Below, one piece after another: positions 36,232-44,868 of a stretch of DNA of 64,000 nt (within the stretch, counting starts at the first letter, position 1; every line of letters begins with the position of its first letter). This DNA comes from Streptomyces sp. SJL17-4 (GTDB lineage: Bacteria; Actinomycetota; Actinomycetes; Streptomycetales; Streptomycetaceae): assembly GCF_036826855.1 (NCBI RefSeq), contig NZ_CP104578.1, positions 3,162,001 to 3,226,000 on the forward strand. The letters run 5' to 3'. The notes under the pieces are model-generated. The model had not been told where the DNA came from, did no database searches, and saw nothing but the letters and a program-made list of their open reading frames with translations. Position numbers and translations under genes: made by a program.

Positions 36232-37242
36232 CTACTGTGCGCCGGCCTGCTCGTGGCCACCCCTCTCTGCTGTCTCGACCCGACCGTGGTGCTGATCCGT
36301 CGCGCTGGTGAGCCGGGCCGCCAGCGTCTTGATGTGCTCGACAAGTTCTGGGGGTTCGTGCACGTGGAAGTCGAAGCCTTTGGTTGTCACGTAGATGGCC
36401 AGCTCGTCCAGCGAGTTGGATCCGGCCCGCAGGGTGCAGCTGTGCTCGTCGATCGCTTCCAGCGCTGCGGTGGTGGGGGAGATCCGCTCGGCCGCGGTCT
36501 CGGCGCTGACGTACAGGGTGAACCGGGCCTGGTAGCGGTAGGCCGACGTGGAGATCGCCCGTGAGGTGTAGCCGCTGAGATCGGGGTCTGGCGGGGTGCG
36601 CGGGGTGAACCGGGGGCCGGTGGGTGTGCGCGGGGCGAGGCGGTCCACGCGGTAGGTGCGCCAGTCCTCGCGGTCGGTGTCCCACCCGATGAGGTACCAG
36701 CGCCGGCCGGTGTGCACCAGGCGGTGGGGCTCGGTCGTGCGGATGCTGGTGGTTCCGTCGTGGGTGCGGTAGTCGAAGCGCAGGCGCAGCGAGTCGCGGC
36801 AGGCGGCGGCGATGGCGGTGAGGGTGCTCGGGTCGACGGTGGGGCCGGTGTTGGCCATCGGCACCGTCACCGACTGCAGGGCGTTGATCCGGTGGCGCAG
36901 CCGGGACGGCAGTACCTGTTCGAGCTTGGCCAGGGCCCGCACCGAGGTCTCCTCGATGCCGGTGATCGAACCGCCGGCGGCCGTGCGCAGGCCCATCGCG
37001 ACCGCGACGGCTTCGTCGTCGTCGAGCAGCAGCGGTGGCAGGTCCGCGCCGGCACCCAGCCGGTAGCCGGCGGTGCCCGCGGTGGCGAGCACGGGGTAGC
37101 CGAGGTCGCGCAGCCGGTCGATATCGCGGCGTACGGTGCGCGGAGTGATCTCCAGTCGCTCGGCCAGTTCGCCGCCGGACCAGTCGCGTCGGGTCTGAAG
37201 GAGCGAGAGCAGTCGCAGTAGTCGTGTCGAGGTTTCCCACAT
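36232..37242 (-). CDS. WYL-domain transcriptional regulator (YafY type)
   Basis: 336 residues. The N-terminal DeoR/HTH_11-type winged helix is RLLRLLSLLQTRRDWSGGEL, then EITPRTVRRDIDRLRDLGYP. The WYL sensor domain is at about residues 145-225 (LRLRFDYRTHDGTTSIRTTE, RRWYLIGWDTDREDWRTYRV), with a WCX extension. WYL proteins sense nucleic acids or nucleotides and often regulate accessory genes. It is transcribed divergently from the epoxide hydrolase across 63 bp, so it probably controls it. Confidence 0.92.
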   Translation of the reverse strand: MWETSTRLLRLLSLLQTRRDWSGGELAERLEITPRTVRRDIDRLRDLGYPVLATAGTAGYRLGAGADLPPLLLDDDEAVAVAMGLRTAAGGSITGIEETSVRALAKLEQVLPSRLRHRINALQSVTVPMANTGPTVDPSTLTAIAAACRDSLRLRFDYRTHDGTTSIRTTEPHRLVHTGRRWYLIGWDTDREDWRTYRVDRLAPRTPTGPRFTPRTPPDPDLSGYTSRAISTSAYRYQARFTLYVSAETAAERISPTTAALEAIDEHSCTLRAGSNSLDELAIYVTTKGFDFHVHEPPELVEHIKTLAARLTSATDQHHGRVETAERGGHEQAGAQ

Positions 37243-37305
37243 GGTGTGAAGCCTGCCATCAACCTAGGACCGGATCTGTCCTAACCGGCTCCTAGGGTTG
37301 CCGGC

Positions 37306-38460
37306 ATGGACAACAACGACGAGATCCGGCCTTTCACCATCGACATTCCCCAGGCCGACCTGGACGACCTGAGGGACCGGCTCGCCAGGACCCGGTGGGC
37401 CGCGGACCTGCCCGATGCCGGCTGGAGCCGCGGGGTGCCGGTGAACTACCTCAAGGGGCTGGCCGAGTACTGGCGCGATGGCTATGACTGGCGCGTCTAC
37501 GAGCGGGAGCTGAACTCCTACCCGCAGTTCACCACCGAGATCGACGGGCAGAACATCCACTTCCTGCACGTGCGCTCGCCCGAACCGGACGCGCTGCCGC
37601 TGATCCTGATCCACGGCTGGCCCGGCTCGATCGTGGAGTTCCTGAACGTCATCGGCCCGCTGACCGACCCGAGGGCACATGGCGGCGACCCGGCGGACGC
37701 GTTCCACCTGGTGATCCCGTCGATCCCCGGCAGCGGGTTCTCCGGGCCGACCCGCGAGGCCGGTTGGGACACCAACCGGGTGACCAGGGCGTTTGCCGAG
37801 CTGATGAACCGGCTCGGCTACGACCGCTACGGCGCGCAGGGCGGCGACACCGGCGCGGTCATCTCCCCGGGACTCGGCCGGCTCAACCCCGACAAGGTCG
37901 TCGGCGTGCACGCGAACGGGCTCACCGCGTTCACCGAGGTCAACCCGGACGAGGTGGGAGAGCTGACCGAGGCCGAGCGGGCGCGGCTGGAGAACCTGCA
38001 GTACCTGGAGACCGAGCAGTCCGGCTACGCGATGATCCAGATCTCCCGGCCGCAGACCCTGGCGCACGGCCTGCACGACTCCCCGGTCGGGCAGTTGGCC
38101 TGGATCGTGGAGAAGTTCAAGGAGTGGACCGATCCCACCGCCGAACTGCCCGAGGACGCGGTGGACCGGGATCTGTTGCTCACCAACGTGATGCTGTACT
38201 GGCTGACCGGCACCGCCGGGTCCTCGGCCAACAGCTACTACGAGACCGCGCATGCCGGAGCCTGGGGCGCCAGTGAGCGTTCCACGGTGCCGACCGGGGT
38301 CGCGGTGTTCCCCATGGACGTGTCGATCCGGCGCACTGTCGAGCTCGAACACACCGTCGTGCACTGGTCCGAGTTCGACCGCGGCGGCCACTTCGCCGCC
38401 ATGGAGGCTCCCGACCTGCTCGTCGGCGACGTCCGGGAGTTCTTCCGCAAGCTGCGCTGA
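37306..38460 (+). CDS. Epoxide hydrolase family protein (EHN domain, alpha/beta hydrolase)
   Basis: 384 residues. The N-terminal EHN extension ([20 protein letters not shown]) is followed by an alpha/beta-hydrolase fold. The oxyanion-hole motif is [17 protein letters not shown], the nucleophile Asp is in [16 protein letters not shown], and the base His is in [18 protein letters not shown]. Tyr residues in the cap (NSYYETA) would polarise the epoxide. It hydrolyses epoxides to diols and is likely a detoxification enzyme. The divergent WYL regulator is its probable controller. Confidence 0.92.
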   Translation: MDNNDEIRPFTIDIPQADLDDLRDRLARTRWAADLPDAGWSRGVPVNYLKGLAEYWRDGYDWRVYERELNSYPQFTTEIDGQNIHFLHVRSPEPDALPLILIHGWPGSIVEFLNVIGPLTDPRAHGGDPADAFHLVIPSIPGSGFSGPTREAGWDTNRVTRAFAELMNRLGYDRYGAQGGDTGAVISPGLGRLNPDKVVGVHANGLTAFTEVNPDEVGELTEAERARLENLQYLETEQSGYAMIQISRPQTLAHGLHDSPVGQLAWIVEKFKEWTDPTAELPEDAVDRDLLLTNVMLYWLTGTAGSSANSYYETAHAGAWGASERSTVPTGVAVFPMDVSIRRTVELEHTVVHWSEFDRGGHFAAMEAPDLLVGDVREFFRKLR

Positions 38461-38590
38461 AACCACCGCGGCGCCGACCTCGATCAAGTCGGCGCCGCGG
38501 CAGCATTCGGTGCTCGGGCTCAGTGAATGACCGGGATGGACCACGACCGGCGATCGCCGGACATCCGGGAGCGCCTGCGACCAGCCGTGC

Positions 38591-38751
38591 TCAGATCCTG
38601 CGGGTGACGAACTGCGCCCACCGCTGCTGCCAGTCTGCGTGTTCCGGGCTTTCCAGGGCGGGCACGCTCCTCAGGTCCTCGGGGAGCTCGGTCTGGGCGG
38701 CCGCAGGCCGAGATTCCAGGGGGCCGTGATGAGCTCAACGGCAGCAGCCAT
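38591..38751 (-). pseudogene. Remnant of an arginase-family gene
   Basis: A strong ribosome site (AAAGGAGA) precedes an ATG at 38751 encoding MAAAVELITAPWNLGLRP, which resembles the N-terminus of arginase/agmatinase-family proteins. The frame stops after 26 codons. A second open frame ending at 38591 (ELPEDLRSVPALESPEHADW, then QQRWAQFVTRRI) covers the rest. An internal deletion or frameshift has joined the two parts. The rest of 38461-38891 shows no other gene. Confidence 0.45.
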
Positions 38752-38891
38752 GGCCGTCTCCTTTCCACCGGTGGATTGGGGGGCGCTGGGGGGGCAGCGC
38801 CGAGCGATGGGGGCTCTGTCGATGAACCGGGGGCCCGGCACCAGAGGCAGACCATGTGGCACGCCCGGCCCGGCGCAGGCCCTCGAAGGAG

Positions 38892-39308
38892 TCAGGAAGC
38901 GGGGGCGGATGCGGTGCTCAGGGTCCGCCGGATCACCTGTACCCCCTGACCGACCATCGTGGCGATGGGCTCCGCCAGGCTGTGCGGCTGTACGTCGGTG
39001 ATCCAGACGAAGCGGCTGCGACCGCTGGCTTCGGCGAACACCTGCATGGAGGCGTGGTGGTGGACGACGTCCAGGGATCCGCCCACCACCGAGTAGGCGA
39101 TGCGCCGGGCGTCGGCGTCCAGCGACACGATGAGTTCGTGCACCACCGTGCCGTCTGCGAAGGTCACCACCCGGACGTCGCCTTCGACACGCGTGTCGAC
39201 GACGAAGCCCGGGACGAGTCTGCGGTGGACTTGGCCCCAATCGTGGATCGCCGCCCAGACCTCTTCGGGATCGGCATCGATCAGGACGTCTCGGTGAACG
39301 GTTGCCAT
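38892..39308 (-). CDS. SRPBCC (START-like) family protein
   Basis: 138 residues. MATVHRDVLIDADPEEVWAA is the standard SRPBCC opening strand and helix, and the C-terminal long helix is PIATMVGQGVQVIRRTLSTA. These helix-grip proteins bind small hydrophobic ligands and include polyketide cyclases and MxaD/BetV1-like proteins. It follows the VOC-fold gene with a 27-bp gap and is probably co-transcribed with it. Confidence 0.88.
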   Translation of the reverse strand: MATVHRDVLIDADPEEVWAAIHDWGQVHRRLVPGFVVDTRVEGDVRVVTFADGTVVHELIVSLDADARRIAYSVVGGSLDVVHHHASMQVFAEASGRSRFVWITDVQPHSLAEPIATMVGQGVQVIRRTLSTASAPAS

Positions 39309-39335
39309 GGGTGGCTCTCCGTTTCTCTTGGAGGG

Positions 39336-39713
39336 TCAGTTGGTTGCGGTCGTGGCCGGGATCAGACAGAAGGGGTGGCCTTGGGGGTCGGTGAGGACGA
39401 CCCACTGGCCCTCGCCCGGCTGGAAGGCGGGGCGGAACGCTCCGAGGGCGAGCAGTTCCTCAACCGCGTGGTCCAGATCGGGGACGGTGAAGTCGAGGTG
39501 CAGGTGCTTGTCCCCTTCAGGCCACTGCGGCGCCTGGTATCCCTCGACACGGACGAAGGCCAGTCCCGGCCCTGTGCTGTCCCCGCCGAGGGAGGCGAAG
39601 TCCTCGGCGCTGTATGTGAGCTCCCGACCGGTTGCCTTCTGGTAGAAGGCGGCGAGCGCGACCGGGTCGGCGCAGTCGACGACCACGGTGGTGAGCTGTT
39701 CGAGAACGGGCAT
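39336..39713 (-). CDS. VOC (glyoxalase/bleomycin-resistance fold) protein
   Basis: 125 residues: two beta-alpha-beta-beta-beta modules of the vicinal-oxygen-chelate fold. TTVVVDCADPVALAAFYQKA opens module 1, HLHLDFTVPDLDHAVEELLA opens module 2, and the ending is WVVLTDPQGHPFCLIPATT. His and Glu positions could bind a metal. The function (glyoxalase-like, resistance or dioxygenase) is open. It heads a two-gene unit with the SRPBCC gene and diverges from the AraC regulator. Confidence 0.9.
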   Translation of the reverse strand: MPVLEQLTTVVVDCADPVALAAFYQKATGRELTYSAEDFASLGGDSTGPGLAFVRVEGYQAPQWPEGDKHLHLDFTVPDLDHAVEELLALGAFRPAFQPGEGQWVVLTDPQGHPFCLIPATTATN

Positions 39714-39849
39714 GAGCGGACTCCCCAGAATCGTGAATGATCGAAAGCCTCACGGGCTTCGGAGAAGAGCCTGCCCTCGTCTCCCCGACCAGGTCTTGAA
39801 CATCCTTGCGGCGGCGGGGCTGTCAGACCCGCCGCGTACGGTGCGGACC

Positions 39850-40683
39850 ATGCTCTCCGCCGAACCCGTCGCCAGACGGCCCGACTTCGACATCAGCGCG
39901 GTCGCCTGCCGCAGCGATCACACCCGCTGGTCGGCCCCCGAGGTCTGCGGCTCCTACCGCGTGGTGCTGGTGCGGCGCGGCCGCTTCCGCCGCCGTGCCG
40001 CCGGATCGGCCCTCGACCTGGACACGAGCCTCGCCTACCTCGGAGCCCCCGGCGAGGAGGAAAGCTTCGCCCACCCCTCCGGCGGCGACCACTGCACCTC
40101 GATCAGCGTCACTCCCGCGCTCTGGCGCTCCCTGGCCGGTGACGGGCCCCGGGTCGAGACGGAGGCGATCTACGTCGATCCCGCCCTCGACCTGGCCCAC
40201 CGGCGCCTGCTCGCGGCCGCCCGCTCTGGGGACATCGACTATGCCACCACCGAGGGGCTGCTGACCCTGCTGGCGACCGCGGTCACCCGTGCGGTCCCCG
40301 GACCGACGCCCTCCGCGGGCGGCGGGCCCGCCGCCCGCGACCGCGCCCTCGTCACGTCGGCCCGCGAAGCGATCAACGACGATCACCCGGCCGCCGCCAC
40401 CCTCTTCTCCCTCGCCGAACTCCTTGGTACCTCCCCCTACCGTCTGAGCCGCGCCTTTCCCCGCGAACTCGGAGTCTCCGTGACCCATTACCGCCACCGT
40501 GTCCGCATCGGCCGCGCCCTGGACCGTATGGAGGGCGGCGAGACCAGCCTCAGCACCCTCGCCGCCGACCTCGGCTACGCCGACCAGGCCCACCTCACCC
40601 GCACCTTCCGCCACCACCTCGGCCACACCCCGACTGCCTTGCGCCGCCTGCTGGCATCGGCAGACGCACGGCGGATCGGGTGA
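39850..40683 (+). CDS. AraC-family transcriptional regulator
   Basis: About 277 residues from MLSAEPVARRPDFDIS. The N-terminal part is a degenerate cupin-like sensor (VVLVRRGRFRRRAAGSALDL, LGAPGEEESFAHPSGGDHCT). The C-terminal HTH_18 domain has two helix-turn-helix units: LFSLAELLGTSPYRLSRAF and LSTLAADLGYADQAHLTRTF, followed by HHLGHTPTALRRL. It diverges from the VOC/SRPBCC pair and likely regulates it. A perfect inverted repeat follows the gene. Confidence 0.9.
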   Translation: MLSAEPVARRPDFDISAVACRSDHTRWSAPEVCGSYRVVLVRRGRFRRRAAGSALDLDTSLAYLGAPGEEESFAHPSGGDHCTSISVTPALWRSLAGDGPRVETEAIYVDPALDLAHRRLLAAARSGDIDYATTEGLLTLLATAVTRAVPGPTPSAGGGPAARDRALVTSAREAINDDHPAAATLFSLAELLGTSPYRLSRAFPRELGVSVTHYRHRVRIGRALDRMEGGETSLSTLAADLGYADQAHLTRTFRHHLGHTPTALRRLLASADARRIG

Positions 40684-40738
40684 CGGCCGAACGACAGCAG
40701 GACGGGCCCGGGCCCGCCTCACCAGCAGCAGAGGAGTC

Positions 40739-40771
40739 GATGCCCTCGCCACGATGCGTGGCGAGGGCATC
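40739..40771. terminator. Perfect 15-bp inverted repeat after the AraC gene
   Basis: GATGCCCTCGCCACG and its exact complement are separated by ATG. There is no T-run. It probably terminates the AraC transcript and also marks the left side of the decayed integrase region. A second inverted repeat, GTCAGCGGTGCC/GGCACCGCTGAC, lies at 40779-40790 and 40858-40869. Confidence 0.75.
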
Positions 40772-40915
40772 TGACTGTGTCAGCGGTGCCGACCGCGTAC
40801 TTCGAGCCTCTTGGCCACTGGTGTGGCCGGAGGGTGCAGTGTGGCGGACACGGACGAGGCACCGCTGACGGTGCTTCGCGTGCGAGCCGCTTGAGCCCGC
40901 CTGTTCGGTTGAGCA

Positions 40916-41371
40916 GTGATGCGCCAGTTGAGGATCTGGCGGAAAAACAAGACCGCTCGCTCGCACCGCACAGTCCCGCTCCCCCGCGTGGCGGTGGATG
41001 CGATGAAGGCCCACCTGCGGGACTTCCCCGCCGATGGGCCCGAGGGCTGGATCTTCACAGCGCCGCAAGGCGGACCCGTGGTCTACACGCACTTCATGGA
41101 CGCATCCTGGCGGCCCGCCCGCGCGAAGGCCGGCATACCGAAGGGCACCGGACCCCACGCCCTCCGGCACCACTACGCCAGCCTGCTGATCAAGCACGGC
41201 GAGTCCGTGAAGACCGTCTCCGAGCGCCTCGGCCACACCAACGCGGCCATGACGCTGAACATCTACACCCACCTGTGGCCCGACTCCGAGGAGCGGACCC
41301 GGGCCGCAGTCGACAAGGCGTACGCGGACCAGTCCGCCGATACCCGGCCGCAGGTCGAAGAAGCGGCGTAG
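40916..41371 (+). pseudogene. Tyrosine integrase C-terminal fragment (left copy)
   Basis: 151 codons open, matching only the end of a phage/ICE tyrosine recombinase. TARSHRTVPLPRVAVDAMKA is the region after the first catalytic Arg; then come HALRHHYASLLIKHGESVKT (His-x-x-Arg box), SERLGHTNAAMTLNIYTHLW (GHxx and the Tyr nucleophile). The N-terminal SAM-like domain and the first catalytic Arg are missing, so it cannot be active as it stands. From 41028 on it is nearly identical to the copy at 51501-51839. Confidence 0.85.
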
Positions 41372-41498
41372 CCGCTCCCCCATGCGCTGACCGAAGTCAG
41401 CACGCCGCGGACTCCGTGCGGACCGCAAAGGCCGCCCAACCCGCTCCGTCGCAGGTCAGACGGCCTTTCGCCGGACGTATCAGACGTTGAAGCGGAAC
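41028..41498. repeat. Left copy of the ~470-bp direct repeat bounding the island
   Basis: Identical to 51496-51967 apart from about four substitutions and one single-base indel (GTAT here, GTAAT there). It contains the integrase C-terminus, a spacer with an AAAGGCCG/CGGCCTTT hairpin, and the last 19 bp of ychF. Confidence 0.93.
41480..41498. other. Displaced attachment-site copy (ychF 3' end)
   Basis: TCAGACGTTGAAGCGGAAC is exactly the stop and last codons of ychF (FRFNV-stop read on the minus strand), but here no ychF adjoins it. It marks the left boundary of the inserted element. The core length is uncertain because the flanking repeat is longer. Confidence 0.7.
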
Positions 41499-41593
41499 GT
41501 CGAGCAAGGCCCTCCCACCTGCGGAAACGTTTCATCTGGGTCATCCATCCCAGCACCATCCCAGCACGGGGGGTTCATCCCAGCACAAGGGCC

Positions 41594-41940
41594 TCACGCC
41601 GCAGGCGCGAAGGCCGTCTGCATGATGTCCCGACAACGATCCCACGACTCGGGGACCAGGTGTCCGTAGATGTCCACCGTGGTCTTGATCGACTTGTGGC
41701 CGAGCCAGCGCGAGACCTCGTGGATCGGGATGCCGGCGGCCAGCGCAGTTGAGGCGAAGAAGTGCCGGAGACTGCCGGGCGTGTACTTGGCCTTGCCGTC
41801 CACATCGACCAGGCCGGCCGACACGCACGCCTTCCTGAAGTGGTAGCCGTAGGTGGAGGCGGTGGGCATCACACCCTTGCCACGCTGACGCAGGGCGAAG
41901 AAGACCTCCAGCCGCTGTCGCCTGCCCCGCCGACCGGTGA
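41594..41940 (-). pseudogene. Second tyrosine integrase relic (C-terminal)
   Basis: On the minus strand TYGYHFRKACVSAGLVDVDG, then YTPGSLRHFFASTALAAGIP (a recombinase box-II-like segment) and HEVSRWLGHKSIKTTVDIYG, which includes the GHxx and Tyr nucleophile. It is unrelated in detail to the direct-repeat integrase. Coding similarity stops near 41940, where a plus-strand frame begins, so the N-terminal two-thirds have been lost. The relic shows that a second element once used this site. Confidence 0.75.
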
Positions 41941-42146
41941 AGTTCTGGCAGGTGGACGCCGGCCGCACGTACGGCGTCTCCGACCCCGGCCTGGACTGGG
42001 AACTCGACTGGAGTGCGCCCTGGGAGCACCTGGTCGAAAAGTCCCGCACCTGGTCCCTGCGGGAAGCCTCCGAAGCCCCCGTCGGCGACAACACCTTCGT
42101 CGTCCCCACCTGGATCGACTGTACCGACCTGTACCCGGATAAGTGA
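41937..42146 (+). CDS. Small hypothetical protein or fragment
   Basis: A 69-residue frame from a GTG: begins KFWQVDAGRTYGVSDPGLDW, and ends WIDCTDLYPDK. It has protein-like composition (many Trp, Asp, Tyr) but I recognise no family. It begins exactly where the integrase relic ends and overlaps the next frame by 4 bp (GTGA). It may be the C-terminal remnant of a longer cargo gene. Confidence 0.4.
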   Translation: MKFWQVDAGRTYGVSDPGLDWELDWSAPWEHLVEKSRTWSLREASEAPVGDNTFVVPTWIDCTDLYPDK

Positions 42147-42454
42147 CCGATGCCGTTCCGGCACCCGCGGAGACCAGCTGCGGCTACGTAGTCGAGCGCT
42201 GTGTCTTCGCGAAGGACGGGACCCCGCCCATGGGCCTGTCGCTCTCGAACACTTTGTTCCGATCATGGTCAATCCCGGTCGCCCCGAGGAACGGGCAGGG
42301 AACAACGAAGAACGAAAGAGGCAACGGGCAACACCGTCGAACCCCGATTCTCCAAACGAGGGTCGTGCCAGACTCAGTTTCGGACGCGAAGCGAAACGAC
42401 ACCGTTACAGCAAGTGTTCACCATCGGGTTTCGCGTCGACCGGTGGTCGTCTGA
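42143..42454 (+). CDS. Hypothetical protein or fragment
   Basis: 103 codons from a GTG overlapping the previous stop. The first 45 residues (SCGYVVERCVFAKDGTPPMG, LSLSNTLFRSW) look like real protein; the rest is Arg/Thr-rich and could be read-through. No family recognised. The low-GC run around 42300-42420 differs from the chromosome and fits foreign DNA. Confidence 0.3.
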   Translation: MTDAVPAPAETSCGYVVERCVFAKDGTPPMGLSLSNTLFRSWSIPVAPRNGQGTTKNERGNGQHRRTPILQTRVVPDSVSDAKRNDTVTASVHHRVSRRPVVV

Positions 42455-42512
42455 TGACGGCTCCCGTGAGGGCGGACGGCTCTCGCGGTCACTGTTCAAG
42501 GGGAGGTTGATG

Positions 42513-43766
42513 ATGAGCACGACTTTACGTTTTGGCCCGGAACTTCGCCGTTTACGAGTGGAAGCGGGGCTAACTCTTACCGAGTTCTCCGTGGCGCTCA
42601 ACTACGACAAGGGGCACCTCAGCAAGGTCGAGCGCGGAGAGCGTTCCGCGTCCCCCGAACTGGCCCGGCGGTGTGACGCCTTTCTCGGCGCGGACGGCGA
42701 ACTGCAGCGCCTGGTCGTCCGCCCCGAAGCGGACTCGGACTCGGGCTCCGCCGCCTCCCCCGCCGGTCCCTGCCGCTGGCTAGTCGGGCGTCGGGCAGTC
42801 CTCTCGGCGGGCACGGGAGTGCTGATCGACCTCGGCCTGAAACTCGGCGGTCAGGCGTTGTCCTACGCCGACGACCCCCTCCTGGGCTCCTACCGCATGC
42901 AATTCGACCAGCTGCGGAAGCTCGGCCAGTCCACCGCTCCCAAGATCTTGCTCCCCCTGTTGGAGGCGCAGACCCGCATGGTCGCCGGGCTCGCCTCCGA
43001 CGCCCGGTCCACCTCCCGGGCCCCTGCGTTCCTGCTCGCCTCACGGTTCGCGGAGTTCACCGGCTGGATGGCCCAGGAGGCCGGGGACAGCGACGCAGCA
43101 CTCGGCTGGACGGGCGAGGCCGTCGAATTGGCGCGCGCCGGGGGTGACCCGTACCTCGGTTCCTACGCACTGGTGCGGCGCGCCCTGGTCACAATGTACG
43201 GCGGGGACGCCGCTGGCACCGTCGCCCTGGCCCGCCGCGCCCAGAGCAGCGAACTCCCACCGCGCATCAGGGGACTCGCGGCCCAACGAGAGGCCCAAGG
43301 GCACGCGCTCGTCGGCAACGAAGTGGACTGCCTCCGCAGCCTCGATAGGGCGCGGGAACTGCTCGCCGACGATGACGCCCTCAACGGCGCCGAGCCCGTG
43401 ATCGGCACCTCACACGTGAGCGATCCGGCGGCGATGTCGACCGGCTGGTGTCTGCACGACCTCGGGCGCCCCAAGACTGCTGCCGAGGTACTCGACCGAG
43501 AGTACCGCCGCCTCCCGCCGCACGCGCTGCGTACCCGCGCCCGGTACGGCTTCCGCAGGTCCCTGGCACATGCCGCCTCCGGGGAGGTCGAGCACGCGTG
43601 CGCGATCGCCGGGGAGCTCCTGGGAGTGATGCCGGCCGTGCCCTCGGCGACGGTGAACAGCGACGTCCGACGCCTCTCACGGGAACTGTCCCGGTTTCGG
43701 AGCAGCCGCGCCGTACGTGATCTACAACCCGCGCTGGCGCGCGTACTCGCTCCCGCGCACGACTGA
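42513..43766 (+). CDS. XRE-family helix-turn-helix regulator with TPR-like sensor
   Basis: 417 residues from MSTTLRFGPELRRLRVEAGL; GGGAGG is six bases before this ATG (another ATG lies one codon upstream). The Cro/C1-type HTH is at about residues 6-60 (LTLTEFSVALNYDKGHLSKV, ERGERSASPELARRC). The C-terminal two-thirds are helical TPR-like repeats (LLASRFAEFTGWMAQEAGDS, DAALGWTGEAVELARAGGDP, AAQREAQGHALVGNEVDCLR). This domain plan is common in Streptomyces. It lies upstream of the TIR operon on the same strand and is its natural candidate regulator. Confidence 0.88.
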   Translation: MSTTLRFGPELRRLRVEAGLTLTEFSVALNYDKGHLSKVERGERSASPELARRCDAFLGADGELQRLVVRPEADSDSGSAASPAGPCRWLVGRRAVLSAGTGVLIDLGLKLGGQALSYADDPLLGSYRMQFDQLRKLGQSTAPKILLPLLEAQTRMVAGLASDARSTSRAPAFLLASRFAEFTGWMAQEAGDSDAALGWTGEAVELARAGGDPYLGSYALVRRALVTMYGGDAAGTVALARRAQSSELPPRIRGLAAQREAQGHALVGNEVDCLRSLDRARELLADDDALNGAEPVIGTSHVSDPAAMSTGWCLHDLGRPKTAAEVLDREYRRLPPHALRTRARYGFRRSLAHAASGEVEHACAIAGELLGVMPAVPSATVNSDVRRLSRELSRFRSSRAVRDLQPALARVLAPAHD

Positions 43767-44073
43767 CAGCCTCTCCACGACCGACACGGACTCGAGCCGC
43801 CCGGCTCGCCCCACTACCGCCCCCTCGGGCCCTCCGGATCCCATGATCCCCCGCGGCCTCTCTGATTCCCGCCCGACGCGTCGCATCGCGCCCCCCGGCT
43901 TCTCCGGGCTGCCCGCAGCCAGTGACGCACAGGCGGTGCCCCTCCATTCGCATGCCCTCCCGTGGACGCGCCATGCCGTCACACGGTCGGGACCCCATGG
44001 CTCGGGTGAACCGAAACCCCGGTCCACAGCCCTGTGCCCGTTCACTCGTCTTTCTCTCACGAAGGGAACCTTC
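43767..44073. other. Gap between the XRE regulator and the TIR operon
   Basis: 307 bases with no gene I can support; the frame that runs into the TIR protein is Pro/Thr/Ser-rich and lacks a ribosome site until GAAGGGA at 44061. It should contain the operon promoter, which I could not pinpoint. Confidence 0.5.
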
Positions 44074-44868
44074 ATGCCCGACGTCTTCGTCAACTACCGC
44101 ACAGGCGACGAGGAATCCGCCGCGACCATGATCGCCCGGGAGCTCACCCGGAGGTTCGGCGACGAGCGGATCTTCTTCGCCAGCAACTCAATTGATCCCG
44201 GACGCCGTTTCCCGGCGGAACTGGTCAGGGCGGTGGAGGAGTGCGAGGCGCTCCTCGCCGTGATCGGCCCGCGCTGGGCGGAGGTACGGGGGACCGACGG
44301 CCGCCCCGCGCTCGAAGCCGAACAGGACTGGACCCGTCGCGAGATCCAGACCGCGCTCGACCGCGGGATCCTGGTGATCCCCGTGCTCGTCGGAAAGGCC
44401 ACGCGGATCGACCGCACCGTCCTTCCGGACGATCTGCTGGAGCTGGCGGACTTCCAGTACAGGCGGTTCGACCACCGCAACGCCGAATCGGACCTGACGA
44501 CGCTCGGAGACACCCTCGCCCGGCTGCTGCCCGAGCTGAGCAGGGTGGACCGCGACGGCCGTGCGGCAAGGGAGCGGACGGAGGCGAAGTCACACGAGAA
44601 GTCGGCCCGGGACACCGGGCACATCAGGATGCGGACGCGTGACGTCGAACAGCGCGTGCGCGGCGGCATCGGAAACCTCAACGGAGACCTGTCCGGCACC
44701 TTCGTCAACGAGCCGCAGGGGCCCGTGAACACCGGCCGGGGCCACCAGTACAACGCGCCTCACTTCGAGGGCGACAACACCGGGGTCCAGTTCACCGCCG
44801 GCGACAACAGCGGTACGGTCCACCAGCGCTTCGAGCGCGAGCGCCGACGCTGGGACGACGGGCGATGA
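44074..44868 (+). CDS. TIR-domain effector with C-terminal GPVNxGxGHQY tail
   Basis: 264 residues. The TIR domain covers about 1-155: MPDVFVNYRTGDEESAATMI (strand A and BB-loop region), GDERIFFASNSIDPGRRFP, and DWTRREIQTALDRGILVIPV, where Glu90 sits in the position of the catalytic Glu of NAD-cleaving TIR domains. After a charged linker the C-terminus is Gly/Asn-rich: LNGDLSGTFVNEPQ, then GPVNTGRGHQYN at 216-227 and NTGVQFTAGDNSGTVHQ at 235-251. The same GPVN motif opens the next protein. The ATGA overlap with the next gene makes a coupled operon. Known families suggest NAD depletion upon activation; the trigger is unknown. Confidence 0.88.
   Translation: MPDVFVNYRTGDEESAATMIARELTRRFGDERIFFASNSIDPGRRFPAELVRAVEECEALLAVIGPRWAEVRGTDGRPALEAEQDWTRREIQTALDRGILVIPVLVGKATRIDRTVLPDDLLELADFQYRRFDHRNAESDLTTLGDTLARLLPELSRVDRDGRAARERTEAKSHEKSARDTGHIRMRTRDVEQRVRGGIGNLNGDLSGTFVNEPQGPVNTGRGHQYNAPHFEGDNTGVQFTAGDNSGTVHQRFERERRRWDDGR

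Noticed and set aside
39003-39022. A third copy of the attachment core (CAGACGAAGCGG)
   Set aside because: It lacks three bases of the core and lies inside the conserved coding sequence of the SRPBCC gene, so it is coincidence.
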